Under the pieces are notes generated by a model. That model did no database searches. It had not been told where the DNA came from and saw nothing but the letters and a program-made list of their open reading frames with translations. DNA of 64,000 bases from Algibacter pacificus (GTDB lineage Bacteria > Bacteroidota > Bacteroidia > Flavobacteriales > Flavobacteriaceae), in assembly GCF_008033385.1 (NCBI RefSeq), contig NZ_VOGY01000002.1, positions 421,776 through 485,775 of the forward strand. The letters run 5' to 3'. This document shows positions 16,916 through 24,210 of this stretch, piece by piece. The translations under genes and the position numbers were made by a program. Within the stretch, counting starts at the first letter, position 1. Each line of letters starts with the position of its first letter.

Positions 16916-16955
16916 AAAAGCATTGCTAGTACAAAATGTATTTAACAATGCTTTT
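16916..16955. terminator. Bidirectional terminator between the hybrid kinase and thrC
   Basis: AAAAGCATTG (16916-16925) pairs perfectly with CAATGCTTTT (16946-16955), with T runs in both directions. It separates the convergent kinase gene and threonine operon. Confidence 0.88.
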
Positions 16956-16978
16956 ATTAAGGATGATATGTTGTTTAA

Positions 16979-18271
16979 TTACTTCAATAAAAAATCTTTT
17001 AAATCATTATAAGTTGAAATTTCAACAGCTACTTTTTCTCTTCCCATAACAGACTGTATTTGCTCTGGTAAAGGTTGTTTTTCTTTTATAACCTCCTCAA
17101 CAACATCTAAAAATTTAGTAGGATGTGCCGTTTCTAAAAACACACAATGTGCATTCGAGTTTTCTTTTAAATAAGCTTTAGAACCTAAATATCCAACAGC
17201 CCCGTGCGGATCTGCAACATATTTACAGTCATTATAAATTTCTAGCATAGCCTCACGAGTTTCATCATCGGTAAAACTATAAGACGATAAATTTTCTTTT
17301 AAGCCTTCAAAATTATTTTTATAAATCTCTTGAATACGGATAAAATTACTAGGAGCTCCAACATCCATAGCATTACTTATGGTTTGCACCGATGGTTTTG
17401 GTTCGTATTTTTCAGAATCTAAATAGCGAGTAACCACATTATTTTCGTTGTTAGAAGCTATAAAATGTTTGATTGGTAAGCCTAATTGTTGCGCCATCAT
17501 TCCAGCACAAACATTTCCGAAATTCCCACTAGGGACAGAAAACACAATGTTTTCATGTTTATTATGAAGCTGTTTATACGCAAACATAAAATAGAATAAT
17601 TGTGGCAACCAGCGCGCTACATTAATAGAGTTTGCCGAGGTTAACTGCATTTTACTTGTTAAAGTTTCATCTAAAAAAGCAGTTTTTACCATAGCTTGGC
17701 AATCATCAAACGTGCCGTTTACTTCAAGAGCTTTTATGTTTTGACCAAGCGTAGTCAATTGCATTTCTTGAATATCGCTCACTTTTCCACTCGGGTAAAG
17801 TATAACCACATTCACACCTTTCACTCCTAAAAATCCGTTAGCAACCGCACCTCCAGTATCACCTGAAGTTGCAACTAAAACAGTAACTTCATTGGTGTTG
17901 TCTTTATTGAAATACCCTAAACAGCGTGCCATAAATCGGGCACCAACATCTTTAAATGCCATGGTTGGCCCGTGAAATAATTCTAAAGTTGATATATTTT
18001 CATTAAGCTGAACCACAGGGAAATCGAATGCTAAAGTTTCTTCAACTATAGTTTTTAATACGTTTTCAGGAATTTCTGGCGAAACAAATTGTTTTATAGC
18101 TTCAAAAGCAATTTCAGTATGTGATAAATTATCTATATTATCGAAAAATGATTGTGGTAAGGGCGTAATACTTTCTGGGAAGTATAAACCTTTATCCGGA
18201 GCTAATCCTTTTATAACCGCATCTTTAAACGATGTGTTTGCTGCTTGTTTGTTTAATGAGTAGTAGTTCAT
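16979..18271 (-). CDS. thrC: Threonine synthase
   Basis: A PLP enzyme converting O-phosphohomoserine to threonine, the last step of the pathway. The proper start is the ATG at 18271 (MNYYSLNKQAANTSF), giving 430 residues; an in-frame upstream extension to 18331 is not conserved-looking. The PLP-lysine region HGPTMAFKDVGARFM and the phosphate-binding SGDTGGAVANG are clear. It is the last gene of the thrA-thrB-S23-thrC run, about 75 bp after the S23-type gene. Transcription ends at the hairpin 16916-16955. Confidence 0.95.
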   Translation of the reverse strand: MNYYSLNKQAANTSFKDAVIKGLAPDKGLYFPESITPLPQSFFDNIDNLSHTEIAFEAIKQFVSPEIPENVLKTIVEETLAFDFPVVQLNENISTLELFHGPTMAFKDVGARFMARCLGYFNKDNTNEVTVLVATSGDTGGAVANGFLGVKGVNVVILYPSGKVSDIQEMQLTTLGQNIKALEVNGTFDDCQAMVKTAFLDETLTSKMQLTSANSINVARWLPQLFYFMFAYKQLHNKHENIVFSVPSGNFGNVCAGMMAQQLGLPIKHFIASNNENNVVTRYLDSEKYEPKPSVQTISNAMDVGAPSNFIRIQEIYKNNFEGLKENLSSYSFTDDETREAMLEIYNDCKYVADPHGAVGYLGSKAYLKENSNAHCVFLETAHPTKFLDVVEEVIKEKQPLPEQIQSVMGREKVAVEISTYNDLKDFLLK

Positions 18272-18346
18272 GGTTTTGTAATATAATCGAAGACAGATGA
18301 CCGTTGACCGAAGCTTGAACGGAAACCCCAACTGTCTATCGGGATG

Positions 18347-18703
18347 TTATTTAATATTTTTTCTAAAAGCACTCATCATATTTATTATATGATAAGCTTC
18401 ATTATATAATTGTAAAAAAATGGATTCCGTAATATATGCTCTTCTTTTTGCTTTGAATAAACAGGTTACCACTTCGGCCAAAGACCGAATTGAATAGCCT
18501 ATAAATTTTCTTTGTTCAGGATTCGATTGACCAATAGAACCTTCTGCAATATTTAATGCAATAGAATCTGAGGCTCTACAAATTTGAGAAGATAAATTAA
18601 ACTTTTCTTTATCAGGAAAACGCTTTGAAATTTCATTTATTTCTTCACCAAAATCCATGGCTTTTTGCCAAATAATTAGCTTTTCAAATTTGAATTTTTC
18701 CAT
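18347..18703 (-). CDS. Four-helix bundle protein (S23/23S rRNA IVP family)
   Basis: A 118-residue all-helical protein of the S23 family. The family signature is seen in FEKLIIWQKAMDFG, ASDSIALNIAEGS and FIGYSIRSLAEVVTCLF. Members were first found inside 23S rRNA intervening sequences and also occur as stand-alone genes and as accessory proteins in diversity-generating retroelements; the fold forms pentamers. Here it is inserted between thrB and thrC in the same orientation. No reverse transcriptase or rRNA gene is nearby. The biological role is unknown. Confidence 0.9.
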   Translation of the reverse strand: MEKFKFEKLIIWQKAMDFGEEINEISKRFPDKEKFNLSSQICRASDSIALNIAEGSIGQSNPEQRKFIGYSIRSLAEVVTCLFKAKRRAYITESIFLQLYNEAYHIINMMSAFRKNIK

Positions 18704-18776
18704 ACTGTTAAAGTTTTATCTAAATACTCTAAACAATCCTTCTTCTGTCACCCGTCATCTCGCTTCTGTCTTTTTT

Positions 18777-19697
18777 CTAAACTATTTTAACACCTTCTGT
18801 ATTAATTTTAGAAACGTGAATATCAAATTCTATACCTGTTTCTGCATATACTTTATGAATGGCTTCTTTTACTTTATTTGCTGTTTCTAGTCCTTTACTC
18901 AATGAAAAGATAGAAGGTCCAGATCCAGAAATACCACAACCTAAAGATCCTGCTGCTAATGATGCTTTTTTTACGTCATCATAATGAGGAATGAGTTTGC
19001 TTCTGTGTGGTTCTACAATAACATCTTGCAATGAATTTTGAATTAAATCATAATCACTAGTATGTAATGCATGAACCAAACTTCCCACATTAGCCCATTG
19101 TGTAATAGCATCGGCAAGGGCAACTTCTTTAGGAAGTACCGCACGAGATTCCGATGTTTTTATTTCAATTTGAGGGTGAATTATAGTGGCACAAATTGCG
19201 CTTGGCGCAGGAATTTCTAAAATTTGAACCGGATTAATACTTTTCACTAAAGTAAATCCTCCAAAGAGAGCAGGAGCTAGGTTATCTGCATGTTCGCATT
19301 TACTAGCAATGGCTTCTCCTTTTATAGCAAATGCTGTTAATTGTGTTTTATTAAACGGACGCCCTAAAAGCTCATTCATTCCAAAAACACTTCCAACAGC
19401 ACTTGCGGCGCTACTTCCAATACCACTTCCAGGTTTTATGTTTTTATAAATTTCAATTTCAAAACCAAAATCGACATCTATAGCATTATACATGGCTAGT
19501 GCGGAAACACCAGCAACATTTAATTCCGTTTCAAAAGGTAAATCGAAACCCTCTATTTTAGTGATGTAGATTCCTTTTTTATCCGTTTTTCTAATCACCA
19601 TATCGTCGCCAACACTATCCAAGCAAAATCCTAAAACATCGAATCCGCAAGATACATTGGCAACGGTTGCCGGTGAAAATATTTTTATTTCGTTCAT
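18777..19697 (-). CDS. thrB: Homoserine kinase
   Basis: A 306-residue GHMP kinase that phosphorylates homoserine. It starts MNEIKIFSPATVANVSCGFD, has the ATP-binding loop IKPGSGIGSSAASAV and the C-terminal GCGISGSGPSIFSL. It is separated from thrA by about 85 bp that contain a 13-bp hairpin (19722-19765). Length and motifs agree with the family. Confidence 0.96.
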   Translation of the reverse strand: MNEIKIFSPATVANVSCGFDVLGFCLDSVGDDMVIRKTDKKGIYITKIEGFDLPFETELNVAGVSALAMYNAIDVDFGFEIEIYKNIKPGSGIGSSAASAVGSVFGMNELLGRPFNKTQLTAFAIKGEAIASKCEHADNLAPALFGGFTLVKSINPVQILEIPAPSAICATIIHPQIEIKTSESRAVLPKEVALADAITQWANVGSLVHALHTSDYDLIQNSLQDVIVEPHRSKLIPHYDDVKKASLAAGSLGCGISGSGPSIFSLSKGLETANKVKEAIHKVYAETGIEFDIHVSKINTEGVKIV

Positions 19698-19721
19698 TAA
19701 TTATTTTTTAGAAAATAGATG

Positions 19722-19765
19722 AAAGAGAAAAGAAAATAGACTGGTATCTCTGTTCTTTTCTCTTT
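19722..19765. repeat. Intergenic hairpin in the thr operon (13-bp inverted repeat)
   Basis: AAAGAGAAAAGAA (19722-19734) is exactly complementary to TTCTTTTCTCTTT (19753-19765), with an 18-nt loop. It lies between thrA and thrB. It could modulate mRNA stability or partial termination; the flanking GAAAATAGA-like sequence resembles degenerate repeat tracts elsewhere in the window. Confidence 0.75.
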
Positions 19766-19782
19766 AGTCTTCGGTCTTGTTT

Positions 19783-22230
19783 TTAATTATTCCCAACTCT
19801 AATAATATCGGCAAATAAACCAGATGCGGTAACATCGGCTCCGGCACCAGCACCTTTAATGATCATCGGTTGTTTTGGGTAACGTTGTGTGTAAAACATC
19901 ACAATATTATCACTGCCTTCTAAATTATAAAACGGGTGTCCTTCAGGAATTTCTTGTAGGCCTACGCTTGCTTTGCCTTCATTAAATTGCGCCACATATT
20001 TTAGCTGACAATTGTTCGCTTTCGCGGAAGCGTATAAGGCTTGGTAATGTGCTTCATCTTCAATTAAAGTTTCATAAAAATCAGCAACCGTATCACTTTT
20101 TAATCCAGCTTCCGATAAGAATGAAGCATTTTCAATATCTTCTAAATTCATTTCAACACCACTTTCTCTAGCAAGAATTAAAATTTTTCTGGCAACATCT
20201 ACACCACTTAAATCAATTCTTGGGTCAGGCTCTGTATAACCTTCAGCACCAGCTTGTTTAACAATATCGTAAAACTTAGTTTCATCTGTAAAATTGTTAA
20301 ATACAAAGTTTAAACTTCCCGATAAAACGGCTTGGATAGAATTCACTTTATCTCCCGAAGCCATTAAATTATTTAGGGTATCGATGATTGGCAAACCGGC
20401 ACCAACATTCGTTTCAAATAGGTAAGGCGCGTTATATTTTAATGATAATTCTTTTAATAATTTATAGTTTTTATAATCACTAGAGCACGCAATTTTATTA
20501 CATGCAACAACCCCAATACTTTGTCTTAAATAATCGGCATATAAATTGGCAACATCAGCATTTGCAGTAACATCTACAAAAATACTGTTACGTAAATTTA
20601 AAGCTTTAGTGTTTTCGAAAAAGCCTTTTAAGCTCGCTTGTTCACCGTTTTCATCTAATTGACTTTTCCAGTCTTTTAAATCGATCCCTTCTTCATTAAA
20701 AATCATTTTTCTGGAATTAGATAATCCAGCAACACGAAGATTAATTTTAAGATTGTCCTTTAAATATTTCTTTTGTTGTTTAATTTGTTCCACTAAGCGC
20801 TCGCCAACATTTCCAACACCAGTAATAAATACATTAAGTTGTTTTGTTTTCGATTCAAAAAACTGCTCGTGTAATGTATTCAAAGCTTTTTTAACATCAC
20901 TTTCTGCAATTACAGCCGAGATATTTTTTTCTGAAGCCCCTTGAGCAATAGCACGAATATTAATATTGTTTTTACCTAAAGTACTAAACATTTTCCCACT
21001 AATACCTTGATGATTTTTCATATTATCACCAACAAGCGCAATAATAGAAAGCCCAGTTTCAACAATAATTGGATCTATTTTCTGTAGCGCAATTTCATTC
21101 TCAAAAGTAGCATCAATAGCTTCTTGAGCTAGAGCAGCTTCTTTTTCATCAATTCCTAAGCAAATAGAATGCTCGGATGATGCCTGCGTAATCATAATAA
21201 TATTGATTTTTTCCTGAGAAAGTGTTTCAAACAAACGTCTTGAAAACCCTGGAATACCAACCATACCACTACCTTGTAAAGTCAATAAAGCAATATTACT
21301 AATATTGCTAATCCCTTTTACAGGCGTCATTTCCTGAGTTTTTTCATTTGAAATGATAGTCCCAACATCATTAGGTGCCATGGTGTTTTTAATATGAATA
21401 GGAATGCCTAAACTTAATACCGGCTGCACTGTTGGTGGGTACAATACTTTAGCGCCAAAATGCGATAATTCCATCGCTTCTTGATAGGAAATTTTTGAAA
21501 TAGGGTAGGCCTGTTTTACCATTTTTGGGTTGGTAGTAAACATACCGCTAACATCGGTCCAGATTTCTAATTGATCGACTTTTAACGCCGCAGCAACAAT
21601 AGCGGCAGTAAAATCTGATCCACCACGACCAAGCGTTGTTTGCTCGCCTAATTTAGATTTTGCCACAAAACCAGGTAAAATAGTAATGTTTTGAGGAGTC
21701 GATTTAAAGTAATCTTGAATATTAGCATCGGTAACTTTAAAATCGACTTCTGCTTTTGTAAAGTTAGAATTCGTTATTACCAACTCTTGCGAATTTTTTC
21801 TATCTGCCGAAAATCCACGATTTTTCATGGTTTCTGCAATAATAAAAGAGGATAGTTTTTCACCAAAACTCACTAATTTATCAGAAGTTTTAGGCGATAA
21901 TTCATTTATTAAGTAGATTCCGTTTAGTAAATCTTCTAGCTCTGTAAATTCTTTATCAACCACCTGAGTGATTTTTTCACCGTTGCCTAAATTTAATTCA
22001 TTTATAATGTTAAAATGAATATCCTTTATCAAATTTAGCGTGTCTTTATAGCTAATATCTTTGTTTTGCGCTTGTTTTCCAGTTATAAGTAATTTATCTG
22101 TAATACCGCCAACTGCTGAAACTACACAAACTACGGCATCTGTTTTGCCATAATTCTCTAAAATATCGATAACTTTATTTATGTTTTTTGAAGAACCTAC
22201 TGAAGTTCCTCCAAATTTTAAAACTTTCAT
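19783..22230 (-). CDS. thrA: Bifunctional aspartate kinase/homoserine dehydrogenase I
   Basis: An 815-residue fusion catalysing the first and third steps from aspartate to threonine. The aspartokinase part begins MKVLKFGGTSVGSS and has LGRGGSDFTA. Two ACT regulatory repeats follow (about residues 310-440), containing NIIMITQASSEHSI and NINIRAIAQGASEKNIS. The homoserine dehydrogenase part starts at about residue 455 with VFITGVGNVGERL and contains the catalytic region SGSLNFVFN. It is preceded by a candidate Thr/Ile-rich leader ORF and by a -7 promoter element, so transcription attenuation by threonine is likely. Confidence 0.97.
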   Translation of the reverse strand: MKVLKFGGTSVGSSKNINKVIDILENYGKTDAVVCVVSAVGGITDKLLITGKQAQNKDISYKDTLNLIKDIHFNIINELNLGNGEKITQVVDKEFTELEDLLNGIYLINELSPKTSDKLVSFGEKLSSFIIAETMKNRGFSADRKNSQELVITNSNFTKAEVDFKVTDANIQDYFKSTPQNITILPGFVAKSKLGEQTTLGRGGSDFTAAIVAAALKVDQLEIWTDVSGMFTTNPKMVKQAYPISKISYQEAMELSHFGAKVLYPPTVQPVLSLGIPIHIKNTMAPNDVGTIISNEKTQEMTPVKGISNISNIALLTLQGSGMVGIPGFSRRLFETLSQEKINIIMITQASSEHSICLGIDEKEAALAQEAIDATFENEIALQKIDPIIVETGLSIIALVGDNMKNHQGISGKMFSTLGKNNINIRAIAQGASEKNISAVIAESDVKKALNTLHEQFFESKTKQLNVFITGVGNVGERLVEQIKQQKKYLKDNLKINLRVAGLSNSRKMIFNEEGIDLKDWKSQLDENGEQASLKGFFENTKALNLRNSIFVDVTANADVANLYADYLRQSIGVVACNKIACSSDYKNYKLLKELSLKYNAPYLFETNVGAGLPIIDTLNNLMASGDKVNSIQAVLSGSLNFVFNNFTDETKFYDIVKQAGAEGYTEPDPRIDLSGVDVARKILILARESGVEMNLEDIENASFLSEAGLKSDTVADFYETLIEDEAHYQALYASAKANNCQLKYVAQFNEGKASVGLQEIPEGHPFYNLEGSDNIVMFYTQRYPKQPMIIKGAGAGADVTASGLFADIIRVGNN

Positions 22231-22313
22231 GTTTTAATGAATTGAAAAATTAAAAAAAATATGTGTGATTATGCGATTTAAATTACCGCAAAAATTGCCC
22301 GAAGAATATATAA

Positions 22314-22421
22314 TTAGCAACCCCAAAGGGTTGTCATTTTTGTAGTGGTACCAAAAATAATAGCCGTTCCTTTTGTAGAAAAAGAAATTGTTGCTTTAGT
22401 ATTTTGGTTTAATTGAATCAT
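22314..22421 (-). CDS. Candidate threonine operon leader peptide (35 aa)
   Basis: A 35-codon frame from ATG at 22421 to TAA at 22314, ending 83 bp before thrA. It contains 9 Thr and 4 Ile residues, with the central and C-terminal runs ATISFSTKGTAII, GTTTKMTT and the end LWGC. Thr and Ile enrichment is the hallmark of thr attenuator peptides such as ThrL. The last codons themselves encode a hairpin (22317-22332). A -7 promoter element lies 21 bp upstream of the ATG. A classical GC-rich terminator with a T run is not obvious between the peptide and thrA, only a weak 6-bp stem followed later by a run of eight T. Confidence 0.72.
   Translation of the reverse strand: MIQLNQNTKATISFSTKGTAIIFGTTTKMTTLWGC
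22317..22332 (-). promoter_or_regulatory. Hairpin at the end of the thr leader ORF
   Basis: CAACCC pairs with GGGTTG around a TTTG loop, overlapping the final Leu-Trp-Gly-Cys codons of the leader peptide. A ribosome finishing the peptide would cover this helix while one stalled on Thr/Ile codons would leave it free, so it is placed to act in attenuation. Confidence 0.6.
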
Positions 22422-22441
22422 TATAGTTATATAATATGTTC

Positions 22442-22449
22442 CAAAAGTA
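22442..22449 (-). promoter_or_regulatory. Candidate -7 promoter element of the thr operon
   Basis: TACTTTTG on the minus strand fits TAnnTTTG. It lies 21 bp upstream of the leader ATG and about 210 bp upstream of thrA, so the leader would be at the 5' end of the transcript. Confidence 0.55.
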
Positions 22450-22572
22450 TTACTTTTAGCTTTATAAAAAAACTAAAATAAATTTTTTATAGAATTCTTA
22501 TCTAGTTTCATATTTCATAGAAAATAAATGACAAAGTTTCATAAGAATTGAAAAATCATTAATAAAACATTC

Positions 22573-24123
22573 ATGAAAATATTTTCAAAAGAACAAATTT
22601 ACGAAGGGGATAGAATAACAGGCGAAAAACAACAAATTTCATCAACCGATTTAATGGAGCGTGCAGGGAGCCAAATTTTTAATTGGATGGATTTACGAAT
22701 GCAGGGGGCGCAAGTGCCCATAAATGTATTTTGCGGTATTGGTAATAATGGAGGCGATGGTTTAGTTTTAGCACGACACTTAATTTTAGCGGGTTATAAT
22801 GTTCATACTTATGTGGTTAACTGTAGTGATAAACGATCGAAAGATTTTTTAATTAATTACGATCGTATTAAAAATGTGACTAAAAATTGGCCAACACTTT
22901 TAAGTTGTGCCGAAGATTTTCCTGCTATTAATCCTGAAGATATTATAGTAGATTGCGTTTTTGGAATAGGATTAAATAGACCTATTACAGATTGGGTAAA
23001 AAACTTATTTATCCATTTTAGAGCCTCAAAAGCTTTTACTTTATCTGTTGATCTTCCATCGGGACTTTTTACAAATAAGGCGGTTACCGATGAAGATGCC
23101 GTTGTTCATGCGGGGTACACGCTTAGTTTTGCTTCACCTAAATTAGTTTTCTTTTTACCCGAAACCGCAAAATATACGGTACAATGGGAAGTTTTGGATA
23201 TTGGTTTAGATCCAGAGTTTTTGGCGACAACACAAACCGATGTTCAATTAATTGGTAAAAATGAAGTATTACCAAACTATATTCAACGCGATAAGTTTTC
23301 ACACAAAGGTCAATTTGGACATGCGTTGGTTATTGGTGGTAGCTACGGAAAAATAGGCGCGGTGTCTTTAGCTAGTCGAGCCACACTTTCTGTTGGTGCT
23401 GGATTGGTTACAGCTTTTATTCCTAAATGTGGCTATAACATATTACAAACGGCAATACCTGAAGTGATGGTGCTTACAGATACCGATGAAGAAAAAATAA
23501 CAACCATTAATGTCGATTTTGAACCTACGGTGATTGGTATTGGAATTGGTTTGGGAACGTCTTCGAAAACTCAAAAAGCATTTGAAGCCTTTTTAAAAAC
23601 CAATAAAAAGCCTTTAGTTATTGATGCCGACGGGATTAATATACTTTCTAAAAAGAAGAACTTATTAAAATTATTACCCCCAGAAACCGTTTTAACACCA
23701 CACCCAAAAGAATTAGAACGTCTTATTGGTTCTTGGGAAAATGACTTTGATAAATTGGAAAAAGTGAAGGCATTTTCTAATGAATATAAAGTGATTGTTA
23801 TTATTAAAGGCGCGAATAGTATTACTATTTTTGATGATACCTTATATATTAATACCACAGGAAATCCGGGATTGGCAACAGCAGGAAGTGGCGATGTGCT
23901 AACGGGAATAATTACAGGATTAATTTCTCAAGGATATCATCCGGTTGTGGCTGCTATTTTTGGAGTGTATTTACATGGAAAAGCTGCGGATATTGCTGTT
24001 GAGAACTACAGTTATCAAGGTTTGAATGCCAGCCATGTTATTGATTACTTGGGTGAAGCTTTTATCGATTTATTTAAACTCCCCGAACAACCAGAGCAAG
24101 TTGAAACTGAACCAGAAAAATAA
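22573..24123 (+). CDS. nnr: Bifunctional NAD(P)H-hydrate epimerase/ADP-dependent NAD(P)H-hydrate dehydratase
   Basis: A 516-residue metabolite-repair enzyme that restores NAD(P)H from its hydrated forms. The N-terminal YjeF_N epimerase domain (about 1-215) has DLMERAGSQIF, FCGIGNNGGDGL and DCVFGIGLNR. The C-terminal carbohydrate-kinase-like dehydratase domain has GHALVIGGSYGKIGA, VIDADGIN, LTPHPKELERL and the catalytic GNPGLATAGSGDVLTG. It is monocistronic, divergent from the thr operon, and followed by a strong terminator. Confidence 0.96.
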   Translation: MKIFSKEQIYEGDRITGEKQQISSTDLMERAGSQIFNWMDLRMQGAQVPINVFCGIGNNGGDGLVLARHLILAGYNVHTYVVNCSDKRSKDFLINYDRIKNVTKNWPTLLSCAEDFPAINPEDIIVDCVFGIGLNRPITDWVKNLFIHFRASKAFTLSVDLPSGLFTNKAVTDEDAVVHAGYTLSFASPKLVFFLPETAKYTVQWEVLDIGLDPEFLATTQTDVQLIGKNEVLPNYIQRDKFSHKGQFGHALVIGGSYGKIGAVSLASRATLSVGAGLVTAFIPKCGYNILQTAIPEVMVLTDTDEEKITTINVDFEPTVIGIGIGLGTSSKTQKAFEAFLKTNKKPLVIDADGINILSKKKNLLKLLPPETVLTPHPKELERLIGSWENDFDKLEKVKAFSNEYKVIVIIKGANSITIFDDTLYINTTGNPGLATAGSGDVLTGIITGLISQGYHPVVAAIFGVYLHGKAADIAVENYSYQGLNASHVIDYLGEAFIDLFKLPEQPEQVETEPEK

Positions 24124-24145
24124 CAACTAAAACGATAATTCTAAA

Positions 24146-24181
24146 AAAAGCCCATTCTAACTTTTGTCGGAATGGGCTTTT
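24146..24181. terminator. Bidirectional terminator between nnr and the metalloprotease gene
   Basis: AAAAGCCCATTC (24146-24157) pairs perfectly with GAATGGGCTTTT (24170-24181). Both strands have flanking A/T runs, so it serves both convergent genes. Confidence 0.93.
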
Positions 24182-24210
24182 AGTTTTCTTCTATAACTAT
24201 TTTAATAGTC

